DNA of 64,000 nucleotides from Microbacterium capsulatum (GTDB lineage: Bacteria; Actinomycetota; Actinomycetes; Actinomycetales; Microbacteriaceae), in assembly GCF_030865425.1 (NCBI RefSeq), contig NZ_JAVFCB010000014.1, positions 1-64,000 on the forward strand. The letters run 5' to 3'. The notes beneath the pieces are model-generated. The model was not told where the DNA came from. It did not search any database and worked only from the letters and a program-made list of their open reading frames with translations. Made by a program: the position numbers and the translations under genes. Of the stretch, positions 16,188 through 25,335 are shown piece by piece (position 1 is the stretch's first letter; every line of letters starts with the position of its first letter).

Positions 16188-16724
16188 ATGGTCCGACCGC
16201 ATCCGCTGCCCGTCGATCCGCTCGCCGAGGCGAAGCGGCAGTGGCTCGCGCACGGCTGGACCCACGCCGCCGACGGCATGTCGGTCGTCACCTCGGTCAT
16301 GCGCGCCCAGCAGCTCCTGCTCGCCCGTGTGGACGCCGCCCTGCGCCCGTTCGCGCTCTCCTTCGCCCGGTACGAGGTGCTGCGCCTGCTCGCGTTCAGC
16401 CGCACCGGGACCCTGCCGCTGTCCAGCGTCGTCGCCCGCCTGCAGGTGCACGCGACGAGCGTCTCCAGCACCGCCGACCGGCTCGTGCGCGACGGCCTGA
16501 TCGCCCGGCACCGGGATCCGCACGACGGCCGCGCCGCCCTGCTCGAACTGACCGAGACCGGCCGGGCGCTTGTCGAGAGCGCGACGGACGCCCTGAACGA
16601 CGAGGTGTTCACGGATCCGGGGATCGACAGCTCGGACGCCGCCGATCTCGTCGCGATCGTGGCGCGCATGCGCAAGGCGGCCGGCGACTTCGCCGATCCG
16701 CGCCCGCAGCCGGATCCGCTCTGA
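16188..16724 (+). CDS. MarR-family transcriptional regulator
   Basis: 178 residues with a MarR winged helix: RYEVLRLLAFSRTGTLPLSSVVARLQVHATSVSSTADRLVRDGLIARHRDPHDGRAALLELTETG is split over helix-turn-helix and wing with the canonical DxR (DPHDGRA). Start 6 nt after TAACGT, so probably leaderless, although AGGGGA also precedes it. It overlaps the next gene by one base (TGATG). It is transcribed away from the etf operon and may sense an acyl-CoA or aromatic ligand; that is a guess. Confidence 0.9.
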   Translation: MVRPHPLPVDPLAEAKRQWLAHGWTHAADGMSVVTSVMRAQQLLLARVDAALRPFALSFARYEVLRLLAFSRTGTLPLSSVVARLQVHATSVSSTADRLVRDGLIARHRDPHDGRAALLELTETGRALVESATDALNDEVFTDPGIDSSDAADLVAIVARMRKAAGDFADPRPQPDPL

Positions 16725-17176
16725 TGCCGGCGTTCGCGCTGGAGCGGCTCATCCCCGCTCCGGTCGAGCGCGTGTTCGCGCTGTCGCTGGACGTCGCCGT
16801 GCATGTGGAGTCGATGACGGCGCACGACGAGCGGATCGTCGGAGGCGTCGGCTCCGGCCTGATGCGCGAGGGCGACACGGTGACCTGGGACGCCCGGCAC
16901 TTCGGTGTCCGGTTCCGGATGACCTCGCTCGTGTTCGACGTGGACCCGCCGCACGGCTTCTCGGACCGGCAGCTCCGCGGGCCGTTCGCCGAGTTCCGGC
17001 ACCGGCACACGTTCACGCCGAGCGGGGACGGCACGCTCCTACGGGATGAGATCGAGTTCCGCTCGCCGTTCGGCCTGCTCGGCCGGATCGTCGACGCGCT
17101 CGTGATGCGCCGGCACCTGATCCGCCTGATCGAGCAGCGCAACGACACCCTGGAGCGGCGGTCCACCCGCCCGTAG
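16724..17176 (+). CDS. SRPBCC-family (polyketide cyclase-like) protein
   Basis: 150 residues. The pattern FALERLIPAPVERVFALSLDVAVHVESM at the start and a strand-rich middle ending in a long C-terminal helix (LGRIVDALVMRRHLIRLIEQRNDTL) fits the START/SRPBCC lipid-binding fold. It shares TGATG with the MarR gene, so the two are co-translated. The biochemical role is unknown. Confidence 0.8.
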   Translation: MPAFALERLIPAPVERVFALSLDVAVHVESMTAHDERIVGGVGSGLMREGDTVTWDARHFGVRFRMTSLVFDVDPPHGFSDRQLRGPFAEFRHRHTFTPSGDGTLLRDEIEFRSPFGLLGRIVDALVMRRHLIRLIEQRNDTLERRSTRP

Positions 17177-17185
17177 GCTGACGGG

Positions 17186-17626
17186 ATGAGTGAACTCCGG
17201 ATCCGCACCGCCCTCGAGCCCATGGGACCGGCGGGCGCGATCGTCCTCACCGACGAGCAGGTCGCCGCGCTGAGCACGGCCAAGGCGTTCCCGGTCGCCG
17301 TGACGATCGGCGCGAGCACGGCCCGCCTGCGGCTGGCGCGCATGGGCGGCAAGAACCTCATCGGCTTCAGCAAGGCGAACCGCTCGGCGATGGGCGTGGA
17401 ACTCGGCGCCGAGTTCGACGCGGTGATCGTCGCCGACACCGCCGAACGCACGGTCGAGGTGCCTGAGGCACTCGCCGCGGCTCTCGCCGACGCCGGCCTC
17501 ACCGCGGTCTACGAGGGGCTCAGCTTCACCCGGCGCAAGGAGATCGCGGTCGCGGTCGCCGACGCGAAGCAGGAGACCACCCGCGACCGCCGGATCGCGA
17601 AGGCCGTGGACGAGCTGCGCGGCTGA
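17186..17626 (+). CDS. YdeI/OmpD-associated-like protein with DUF1905
   Basis: 146 residues. An N-terminal DUF1905-type barrel (about residues 1-85) is followed by the OmdA-like tail LSFTRRKEIAVAVADAKQETTRDRRIAKAVDEL. Function unproven in the family. ATG 17186 lies 6 nt after TAGGCT (17174-17179), which overlaps the stop of the preceding gene, so it may have its own leaderless promoter. Followed by the family A palindrome 17642-17763. Confidence 0.82.
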   Translation: MSELRIRTALEPMGPAGAIVLTDEQVAALSTAKAFPVAVTIGASTARLRLARMGGKNLIGFSKANRSAMGVELGAEFDAVIVADTAERTVEVPEALAAALADAGLTAVYEGLSFTRRKEIAVAVADAKQETTRDRRIAKAVDELRG

Positions 17627-17641
17627 GGCCCGGCCGTCCCC

Positions 17642-17763
17642 CGGTCGTTGAGCGAGCGCAGCGAGACGAATCGGCGTTCTCCGACGAACCGACCGCAGCC
17701 GCGCGTCGGGTCACCCCGTTTCGTCTCGCTCCTCGCTGCGCTCGGTGCTCGCTCAACGACCGG
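17642..17763. repeat. Family A palindrome, complete copy
   Basis: Left arm from CGGTCGTTGAGCGAGCGCAG (17642 on) to GAGACGAA (17670); right arm 17717-17763 from CGTTTCGTCTCGCTC to GCTCAACGACCGG. It lies between the convergent YdeI-like and Imm5-like genes and could act as a bidirectional terminator. Confidence 0.88.
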
Positions 17764-17774
17764 AACGACGGCGC

Positions 17775-18257
17775 TCAGTCCCCGTCGTACACGTAGGTGT
17801 CGAAGCGGGCGGGGATGTGCATGCGCTGCCAGGCGAGCTCCTCGTCGCGGCGCGAGCGGTCGCCCGGGAAGGCCCGGGCGGTGTGCCGCGGCACCTGACG
17901 GCTGTGCCCGGCGAGGTGCGCGACCGCGACCGCCTGACCGCACACGCGCGCGGCGGCGACGGCGTTCGGATCCTTCGCCTCGCGTGCGGCCTCGTGGCAG
18001 GCGAACGCCTTCTCCCTGACGGCGTCGATGTCGATCTCGCCGCGCAGGAACGCCTCGGCTGCGGCGAGCGCCTCACGCGGACGGTCGTCGTCGGGGCGCT
18101 CCTCCTGGAACAGCGGCAGCAGCCGCTCGGCGCAGGCGATCGTCCAGCCGACGAGCTCGCGCCGGTCCTCCTCGGACAGGCGCAGATCCGTGACATCGGG
18201 AAGGCCGTCGTCGCCGGGCTCGATGAGCGACGGTTCGACGGGACGCATGTCGACCAT
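17775..18257 (-). CDS. Imm5-like putative immunity protein
   Basis: 160 residues. The central helical region RRELVGWTIACAERLLPLF followed by DDDRPREALAAAEAFLRGEIDIDAVREKAF and AARVCGQAVAVAHLAGHSR matches the Imm5-like helical domain found in polymorphic-toxin immunity proteins and in many orphan genes. No toxin or secretion gene is adjacent. ATG 18257 is chosen; an in-frame GTG at 18266 overlapping the echA stop (GTGA) is equally possible and would imply coupling to echA. The function here is unknown. Confidence 0.72.
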   Translation of the reverse strand: MVDMRPVEPSLIEPGDDGLPDVTDLRLSEEDRRELVGWTIACAERLLPLFQEERPDDDRPREALAAAEAFLRGEIDIDAVREKAFACHEAAREAKDPNAVAAARVCGQAVAVAHLAGHSRQVPRHTARAFPGDRSRRDEELAWQRMHIPARFDTYVYDGD

Positions 18258-18262
18258 GACCG

Positions 18263-19039
18263 TCACCGGTTCACGAACTGCGGCGGACGCTTCTCGCGGA
18301 AGGCGGCCATGCCCTCCTTCTGGTCCGCGGTGTCGAACAGCGCGGCGAACGCCTCCCGCTCCACGTCGAGGCCGACGGCGAGGGTCGTCTCCAGGGCGGC
18401 GTCCAGCGTCGCCTTGGCCGAGATGATCGAGGGCAGCGACTTCGCGGCGATGGACTCGGCGAGCGTCGAGGCCTCGGCGAGCAGGTCGGCGGCGGGCACG
18501 ATGCGGGACACGAGCCCCGCGCGCTCCGCCTCCTCGGCACCCATGATCCGCCCGGACAGGATGAGCTCGGCGGCCTTGTAGTAGCCGACCGCGCGGATGA
18601 GCCGCTGCGTGCCGCCCATGCCGGGGATCACGCCGAGGTTGACCTCGGGCTGGCCGAACTTGGCCGTGTCGGCGGCGAGGATGATGTCGCACATCATGGC
18701 GAGCTCGCAGCCGCCGCCGAGGGCGAAGCCGGAGACCGCGGCGATGACGGGCGTGCGCACGGCGGCGAAGTCGCGCCAGGCGCCGAAGTGGTCGGTCGCG
18801 GTCATCTCCGCGGCGGACATCGCCTCCATCTCCTTGATGTCGGCACCGGCGGCGAAGGCCTTCTCGGATCCGGTGACCACGATCGCGCCGATCCCCTCGT
18901 CGACGTCGAAGGCGGTGGCCGCGGCGGTGACCTCCGCGGCGACCTGGGAGTTCAGTGCGTTGAGCGCCTGGGGCCGGTTCAGGGTGATCCAGCCGACGCG
19001 TCCTCGCTGCTCCGTCAGGATCGTCTCGTACTCGGCCAT
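18263..19039 (-). CDS. Enoyl-CoA hydratase
   Basis: 258 residues of the crotonase family. The oxyanion-hole loops are AFAAGADIKEM and ALGGGCELAMM, with catalytic glutamates in GGGCELAM and PEVNLGVIPGMGGTQRL, where both Glu residues of true hydratases are kept. In this setting it probably hydrates methacrylyl-CoA in valine breakdown, since mmsB, an acyl-CoA dehydrogenase and mmsA lie upstream on the same strand. A 3-hydroxyisobutyryl-CoA hydrolase, needed for the next step, is not in the window. Confidence 0.93.
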   Translation of the reverse strand: MAEYETILTEQRGRVGWITLNRPQALNALNSQVAAEVTAAATAFDVDEGIGAIVVTGSEKAFAAGADIKEMEAMSAAEMTATDHFGAWRDFAAVRTPVIAAVSGFALGGGCELAMMCDIILAADTAKFGQPEVNLGVIPGMGGTQRLIRAVGYYKAAELILSGRIMGAEEAERAGLVSRIVPAADLLAEASTLAESIAAKSLPSIISAKATLDAALETTLAVGLDVEREAFAALFDTADQKEGMAAFREKRPPQFVNR

Positions 19040-19151
19040 ATGCTTCCCTTCACCGCTTCGTCGTGGCCTCTCCAGTATCCCCCGGATCCTCGGAGGGGTT
19101 CGTCCCCCTGGGGATGGATCCCTCGCGCCGGCTCACCCCGTCACTGGCCGT

Positions 19152-19218
19152 GAGACCGAACCGGGGGCGCGAGACCGAGGAAATGACGCACGGTCTCGCG
19201 ACGCAGGTTCGGTCTCGC
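19152..19218. repeat. Nested palindrome (GAGACCGAACC / GGTTCGGTCTC)
   Basis: Outer arms GAGACCGAACC (19152-19162) and GGTTCGGTCTCGC (19206-19218); inner GCGAGACCG (from about 19169) and CGGTCTCGC (19191-19199). The doubled architecture is the same as at 4056-4128 although the sequence differs. It lies inside the same-strand valine gene series, between mmsB and echA. Confidence 0.78.
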
Positions 19219-19249
19219 GGTCAGCAGCGGCGGGGCGGATCCGGCTCGG

Positions 19250-20134
19250 TCAGGACGCGTCGCGGATGTCGGTGATGATCCCGGAGAAGTCGCGCGCGGC
19301 GCCGGGGCCGTCGGCGAATGCGGAGTAGATCTCCTGCGCGAGCCGGCCCATCCGGGCGTCGGTGCCGGTGCCCTCGATCGCCTGCACCGCGAGGCCGAGG
19401 TCCTTGGCCATGAGCGCGCCCGCGAAGCCGGGCTGGTAGTCGCGGTTGGCCGGGCTCGTCGGCACGGGGCCGGGCACGGGGCAGTTCGTGGTGAGCGACC
19501 AGCACTGGCCGGATGCCTGCGACACCACGTCGTACATCGCCTGGTGCTCCAGACCGAGCCGCTCGGCCAGCACGAACGCCTCCGCGACGACGATCTGCGA
19601 GACGCCGAGGATCATGTTGTTGCAGATCTTCGCGGCCTGCCCGAGACCGGGTCCGCCGCAGTGCACGATCCGCTTGCCCATCGCCTCGAGCAGCGGCAGC
19701 GCCTCGGCGAAGTCCTCGTCGGATCCGCCCACCATGAACGCGAGCGTCGCGTTCTCGGCGCCCACGACGCCGCCGGAGACGGGGGCGTCGACGCTGCGAT
19801 GTCCGGCCTCGATCGCCAGGGCATGCGCGGTGCGCGCCTCGTCGACCGCGATCGTGGAGGACTCGATGAACAGCGTGCCGGGCTCGGCCGCGGCCAGCAG
19901 CCCGTCCTGATAGGCGGCGATCACATGCTTCCCGGCGGGGAACATCGTGATGACGACCTCCGCGCCGGCCACGGCGTCCACGCCGAACGACGCGACGGGG
20001 ATCCCGGCAGCACCAGCGGCCTCGACCGCGGCGGGCACCAGGTCGAAGCCGACCACGTCGTGCCCCGCGGCGATGAGATTCTTCGCCATGGGCAGGCCCA
20101 TGTGCCCGAGCCCGAGGAACCCGATCCGCGTCAT
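19250..20134 (-). CDS. mmsB: 3-Hydroxyisobutyrate dehydrogenase
   Basis: 294 residues. Rossmann motif GFLGLGHMGLPMAKNL at the N-terminus, the substrate loop DAPVSGGVVGAENATLAFMVGG and the catalytic Lys in GQAAKICNNMILG identify the beta-hydroxyacid dehydrogenase family; the C-terminal DYQPGFAGALMAKDLGLA is typical of HIBADH. It makes methylmalonate semialdehyde with NAD+. The start overlaps the acyl-CoA dehydrogenase stop by ATGA (20131-20134). Confidence 0.94.
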   Translation of the reverse strand: MTRIGFLGLGHMGLPMAKNLIAAGHDVVGFDLVPAAVEAAGAAGIPVASFGVDAVAGAEVVITMFPAGKHVIAAYQDGLLAAAEPGTLFIESSTIAVDEARTAHALAIEAGHRSVDAPVSGGVVGAENATLAFMVGGSDEDFAEALPLLEAMGKRIVHCGGPGLGQAAKICNNMILGVSQIVVAEAFVLAERLGLEHQAMYDVVSQASGQCWSLTTNCPVPGPVPTSPANRDYQPGFAGALMAKDLGLAVQAIEGTGTDARMGRLAQEIYSAFADGPGAARDFSGIITDIRDAS

Positions 20135-21306
20135 GACGCGCCCCGCATCGAGGCGGATCCGGAGGGGCGCAGCATCTCGCGTCCGACGATGAGTCTCATG
20201 ATCTCGTTCGTCCCTTCCAGGATCTGATGCACCCGCAGATCACGGACGACCTTCTCGATCCCGTAGTCCTGAAGGTACCCGTACCCGCCGTGCAACTGAA
20301 GAGCCCTGTTCGCGACGTCGAAGCCGGCGTCCGTCGCGAACCGCTTGGCCATCGCGCAGCGCATCGTGGCGTCCGGCGCCTTCTCGTCGACGGCCTGCGC
20401 ACCGTCGTGCACCATGAGGCGCGCGGCCTGCAGATCCGTGCGCATGTCGGCGACCGCGAACAGGATGGACTGCTTCTCGGCGAGGGGCTCGCCGAACGCT
20501 TCGCGCTCGTGCACGTACTGCACGGCCCGGTCGAGCGCCCACTGCGCGCCGCCGATCGAGCAGGCGGCGATGTTCAGCCGGCCGCCGTTGAGCGCGCTCA
20601 TGGCGATCGCGAAGCCCTGCCCTTCGGATCCGAGCAGGCTCGTCGCGGGCACCCGCACCCCGTCGAGGATCACCTGGCGGGTGGGCTGGGCGTGCCAGCC
20701 CATCTTCTTCTCCGGGGCGCCGAAGCTCAGCCCCGCGGCGTCGCCGGGGACGAGGAAGGCGGAGATGCCCTTCGCGCCGGGGGCCCCCGTGCGGGCCATG
20801 ACGATGTAGACGGCGGCCTCGCCGGCGCCGGAGATGAACTGCTTGACCCCGGTGAGCACGTACTCGTCGCCCTCACGGGTCGCACTGGTGGCGAGCGCCG
20901 CGGCGTCGGATCCGGCCCCCGGCTCGGTGAGGCAGTAGGAGCCGAGACCCTCCATCGACGTCAGCTCGGGCATCCAGCGCTCGAGCTGGGCGTCGGTGGC
21001 GTAGGTGTCGATCATCCAGACGACCATGTTGTGGATCGAGATGTAGGCGGCGACGGTCGGATCGCCCTTCGCGAGTTCCTCGAAGATGGCGACGGTGTCG
21101 ACGCGGCGCAGGCCCGTGCCGCCCCAGTCCTCGCGGACGTAGATGCCGCCGAGGCCGAGCTCGCCGGCGCGGTGCAGGGTGTCGCGGGGGAAGATGTGCT
21201 TCTCGTCGCGCTCGGCGGCGAACGGGGCGAGCTCGGTCTCGGCGAACTCGCGGACGGCGCCGAGGATCGCGGCGCGCTCCTCCGTGGTGGTGGTGACGGT
21301 GGTCAT
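20131..21306 (-). CDS. Acyl-CoA dehydrogenase (probable isobutyryl-CoA dehydrogenase)
   Basis: 391 residues. FAD/substrate motifs include CLTEPGAGSDAAALATSA, FISGAGEAAVYIVMARTG and the C-terminal LHGGYGYLQDYGIEKVVRDLRVHQILEGTNEIMR, where EGTNE carries the region of the catalytic Glu. Its place between mmsA and mmsB suggests isobutyryl-CoA as substrate. Electrons should go to the ETF at 14059-15814. ATG 21306 has GAGGAG upstream. A right half of a family A palindrome (21355-21395) lies between it and mmsA. Confidence 0.94.
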   Translation of the reverse strand: MTTVTTTTEERAAILGAVREFAETELAPFAAERDEKHIFPRDTLHRAGELGLGGIYVREDWGGTGLRRVDTVAIFEELAKGDPTVAAYISIHNMVVWMIDTYATDAQLERWMPELTSMEGLGSYCLTEPGAGSDAAALATSATREGDEYVLTGVKQFISGAGEAAVYIVMARTGAPGAKGISAFLVPGDAAGLSFGAPEKKMGWHAQPTRQVILDGVRVPATSLLGSEGQGFAIAMSALNGGRLNIAACSIGGAQWALDRAVQYVHEREAFGEPLAEKQSILFAVADMRTDLQAARLMVHDGAQAVDEKAPDATMRCAMAKRFATDAGFDVANRALQLHGGYGYLQDYGIEKVVRDLRVHQILEGTNEIMRLIVGREMLRPSGSASMRGAS

Positions 21307-21354
21307 GGGGTTCTCCTCGTGGGATCCGGTCGGTGAAGATGCGTCGACTCGCCG

Positions 21355-21395
21355 CGTTTCGTCTCGGTCGCTGCGCGTCCTCGCTCAACGACCGG
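21355..21395. repeat. Family A palindrome, right half only
   Basis: It runs from CGTTTCGTCTCGG to CTCGCTCAACGACCGG with no left arm nearby. It separates mmsA from the acyl-CoA dehydrogenase gene. Confidence 0.8.
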
Positions 21396-21403
21396 AAGAA
21401 CGG

Positions 21404-22903
<1,500 letters not shown>

Positions 22904-22943
22904 CGTGTGCTCCTTCTTCGGCGTCGTCGTCGACGCTGCTTCC

Positions 22944-22972
22944 AGATTACGTGGCCATCCATTTAGTTACTA
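22944..22972 (-). promoter_or_regulatory. Candidate mmsA promoter with TAGTTACTA dyad
   Basis: On the minus strand TAATCT (22949-22944) can be a -10, with TAGTAA (22972-22967) 17 nt upstream as a weak -35. The perfect dyad TAGT-T-ACTA (22964-22972) covers that -35 and could bind a repressor. The region is AT-rich compared with its surroundings, as promoters here usually are. Confidence 0.45.
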
Positions 22973-23012
22973 GGACTTCCATGTACTTCATCGGCAATTC
23001 ACGGCCCGGATG

Positions 23013-23077
23013 CGTTTCGAAGAGCGCAAAGTGCTGCATCCGCGCGTCGCGGACAGCACTTTGCGCTCTTCGAAACG
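23013..23077. terminator. 24-bp perfect palindrome
   Basis: Arms at 23013-23036 (CGTTTCGAAGAGCGC...) and 23054-23077 (...GCGCTCTTCGAAACG) are complementary over all 24 positions, with a 17-nt loop. It lies downstream of prpC and upstream of mmsA (both minus strand), so it probably ends the prp transcript. It is the longest perfect stem I found in the window. Confidence 0.85.
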
Positions 23078-23099
23078 GGAAGGAGCAGGGCTCTCGCGA

Positions 23100-24236
23100 C
23101 TACGGCGTCGGCACGTGCCGCTCGTCGACGCCGACGTAGGCCGACAGCGGGCGGATCAGGGCGTTCGCCGCCGCCTGCTCCATGATGTGCGCGGTCCAGC
23201 CGGTGACGCGCGACGCCACGAACAGCGGCGTGAAGGTGAGCGTGTCGAAGCCGATGAGGTTGTACGTCGGGCCGGACGGGTAGTCGAGGTTCGGGTAGAT
23301 CCCCTTGCGCGCCACGAACTCCCTCTCCAGCGTCGCGTACAACTCGGCGACGTCGGGACGGTCGTAGTGCTCGACGAGCGTGTCGAGCGCGGCCTTCATG
23401 GTCGGAACGCGGGAGTCGCCGTGCTTGTAGACCCGGTGTCCGAAACCCATGATCTTGCGCTTGGACGCGAGGGCCTCGTCCAGCCACGGGACGACCTGAT
23501 CCGCCGTGCCGATCTCGTCGAAGATGTGCAGCACGGCCTCGTTCGCACCGCCGTGCAGCGGCCCCTTGAGCGCGCCGATCGCACCCACGACCGCCGAGTA
23601 CAGGTCGCTGAGGGTCGAGGTGATCACGCGCGCGGCGAAGGTCGAGGCGTTGAAGGAGTGCTCGGCGTACAGGATCATCGACCGGTTGAACGCGTCGACG
23701 ACGACCGGATCCGGCTCCTCGCCGAAGGTCATCCAGAGGAAGTTCGCCGAGTAGTCCAGGTCGTCGCGCGGCGGGACGATGTCCAGGCCGTGACGGCGGC
23801 GCTGACCGTACGCGACGATCGCGGGCAGCGCCGCGAACAGCCGGACGCTGCGGTCCAGGTTCTCCTCGGGGCTGCCGCTCGCGTCGAGGACGGATCCGGC
23901 TCCGGTGAGGTCGTCGGAGCCGAGGAGGCTGACGGCGCTGCGCACCTCGTCCATCGGGTGCGCCTCGCGCGGCGTGAGGTCGATCACGGCCTTGACGTTG
24001 TCGGCGAGCGCGCGGTACCTGCGCTCCGTCGCCCGGAGCGCGGCGAGCTGCTCGGCGGTCGGGAGCTCGCCGTTCCAGAGCAGGTATGCGACGGCCTCGA
24101 ACGGCTGGGTCGCGGCGAGCTCCTGCACGGGGTAGCCGCGGTAGAGCAGGCTGTTCGTGTCCGGGTTGACCTTCGAGATCGCCGTCGTGTCGACGACCAC
24201 GCCGGCGAGGCCCTTCTTGATGTCGGGGTCGCTCAT
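23100..24236 (-). CDS. prpC: 2-Methylcitrate synthase / citrate synthase
   Basis: 378 residues. Citrate-synthase motifs: catalytic His in GPLHGGANEAV, His in GFGHRVYKHGDSR, and the active-site Asp region NLDYPSGPTYNLIGF. Location beside prpB and prpD supports propionyl-CoA as the preferred substrate. ATG 24236 is chosen because AGAAGGAG stands 6 nt upstream; the ATG at 24254 overlaps that site. Confidence 0.93.
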   Translation of the reverse strand: MSDPDIKKGLAGVVVDTTAISKVNPDTNSLLYRGYPVQELAATQPFEAVAYLLWNGELPTAEQLAALRATERRYRALADNVKAVIDLTPREAHPMDEVRSAVSLLGSDDLTGAGSVLDASGSPEENLDRSVRLFAALPAIVAYGQRRRHGLDIVPPRDDLDYSANFLWMTFGEEPDPVVVDAFNRSMILYAEHSFNASTFAARVITSTLSDLYSAVVGAIGALKGPLHGGANEAVLHIFDEIGTADQVVPWLDEALASKRKIMGFGHRVYKHGDSRVPTMKAALDTLVEHYDRPDVAELYATLEREFVARKGIYPNLDYPSGPTYNLIGFDTLTFTPLFVASRVTGWTAHIMEQAAANALIRPLSAYVGVDERHVPTP

Positions 24237-24260
24237 GTCGTTCTCCTTCTGCAATGCCGT

Positions 24261-24332
24261 GGTCGTTGAGCGAGGAGCGAAGCACCGAGACGAAACGCGC
24301 GCGTTTCGTCTCGCTCCGCTCGCTCAACGACC
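24261..24332. repeat. Family A palindrome, complete copy within the prp operon
   Basis: Left arm starts GGTCGTTGAGCGAGGAGCGA (24261 on), right arm 24301-24332 ends GCTCGCTCAACGACC. It fills the prpB-prpC gap, where all genes read the same way, so full termination here would cut prpC off. Confidence 0.88.
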
Positions 24333-25232
24333 GGAGGTGTCGATGGTGAAGTTGAAGATGCTCGTGTCGAAGCGGTTGTACGCCTCGTAGTCGATGAGGT
24401 CGTACAGGTCGGCGCGGTGCTGCATCTCGCCGAGTTTCGAGGTGAGATGCCCCTCGTCGTTCAGCGTATCCAGCGCGCGCGAGGTCGCACCCATCGCGAT
24501 CCGGAGCATCGACACCGGCCAGATCACGATCTGCACGCCCGCGCTGCGCAGCTGCTCGGTGGTGAACAGCTCGCTCTTGCCGAACTCGGTCATGTTCGCG
24601 AGGATCGGCACGTCGAGCGCGGAGGCCATCCGCTCGAACTCGTCGAGGGTGCGCATAGCCTCGGGGAAGATCGCGTCGGCGCCGGCGTCGACGAGCGCCT
24701 TGGCCCGGCCGACCGCGGCGTCCATGCCCGCCACGGCGCGGATGTCGGTGCGCGCCATGATGAGGAAGTTGGGATCGCGCCGGGCATCGACCGCGGCACG
24801 GATCCGCTGCGCGGCGGTGAACTCGTCGACCACCTCCTTGCCGTCGAGGTGGCCGCAGCGCTTCGGGTTGACCTGGTCCTCGATGTGGGTGCCGGCGAGC
24901 CCGGCGTCCTCGAGGGTCTGGATCGTTCGGGCGACGTTCATCGGCTCACCGAAGCCGGTGTCGGCGTCGATGATCGCGGGCAGCTCCGTCATCCGGGCGA
25001 TCTGCTGGCCGCGCCCGGCGACCTCGGTGAGCGTGGTCAGGCCGATGTCGGGCAGGCCCAGGTCGGCGGACAGGACCGCGCCGGAGATGTAGACCCCGTC
25101 GAAGCCCTTCCGCTCGATGAGCCGGGCGGACAGCGGGTTGAACGCGCCGGGGAAGCGCAGCAGCTCCCCCGCGGCGAGCCGCTCCCGCAGGATCCGCCGC
25201 TTCTCCGCGGCCGGAGTGGTGGCGTACAGCAT
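24324..25232 (-). CDS. prpB: 2-Methylisocitrate lyase
   Basis: 302 residues of the ICL/PEPM barrel family. Seen: FPGAFNPLSARLIERKGFDGVYISG, DADTGFGEPMNVART and the active-site loop KRCGHLDGKEVV with the catalytic Cys. It splits 2-methylisocitrate into succinate and pyruvate. ATG 25232 has GAGGAGG upstream. A palindrome (25258-25306) lies between it and prpD. Confidence 0.95.
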   Translation of the reverse strand: MLYATTPAAEKRRILRERLAAGELLRFPGAFNPLSARLIERKGFDGVYISGAVLSADLGLPDIGLTTLTEVAGRGQQIARMTELPAIIDADTGFGEPMNVARTIQTLEDAGLAGTHIEDQVNPKRCGHLDGKEVVDEFTAAQRIRAAVDARRDPNFLIMARTDIRAVAGMDAAVGRAKALVDAGADAIFPEAMRTLDEFERMASALDVPILANMTEFGKSELFTTEQLRSAGVQIVIWPVSMLRIAMGATSRALDTLNDEGHLTSKLGEMQHRADLYDLIDYEAYNRFDTSIFNFTIDTSGR

Positions 25233-25257
25233 CAGTTCCTCCTCAGCTCCTCACCGT

Positions 25258-25306
25258 GTCCCACTTTCGGCTCTCGAAACCCTGGTCTCGGAGCAGAAAG
25301 TGGGAC
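25258..25306. repeat. Palindrome GTCCCACTTTC / GAAAGTGGGAC between prpD and prpB
   Basis: 11-bp perfect arms at 25258-25268 and 25296-25306, in the leader of prpB. It may attenuate or process the operon mRNA. No U-run follows on the minus strand. Confidence 0.75.
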
Positions 25307-25335
25307 ATGCGATGCGGAAATCGGGACACGGTCGG

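Noticed and set aside
17775..18257. Toxin-immunity island
   Set aside because: An Imm5-like protein alone, with no toxin, secretion gene or other immunity gene within the window.
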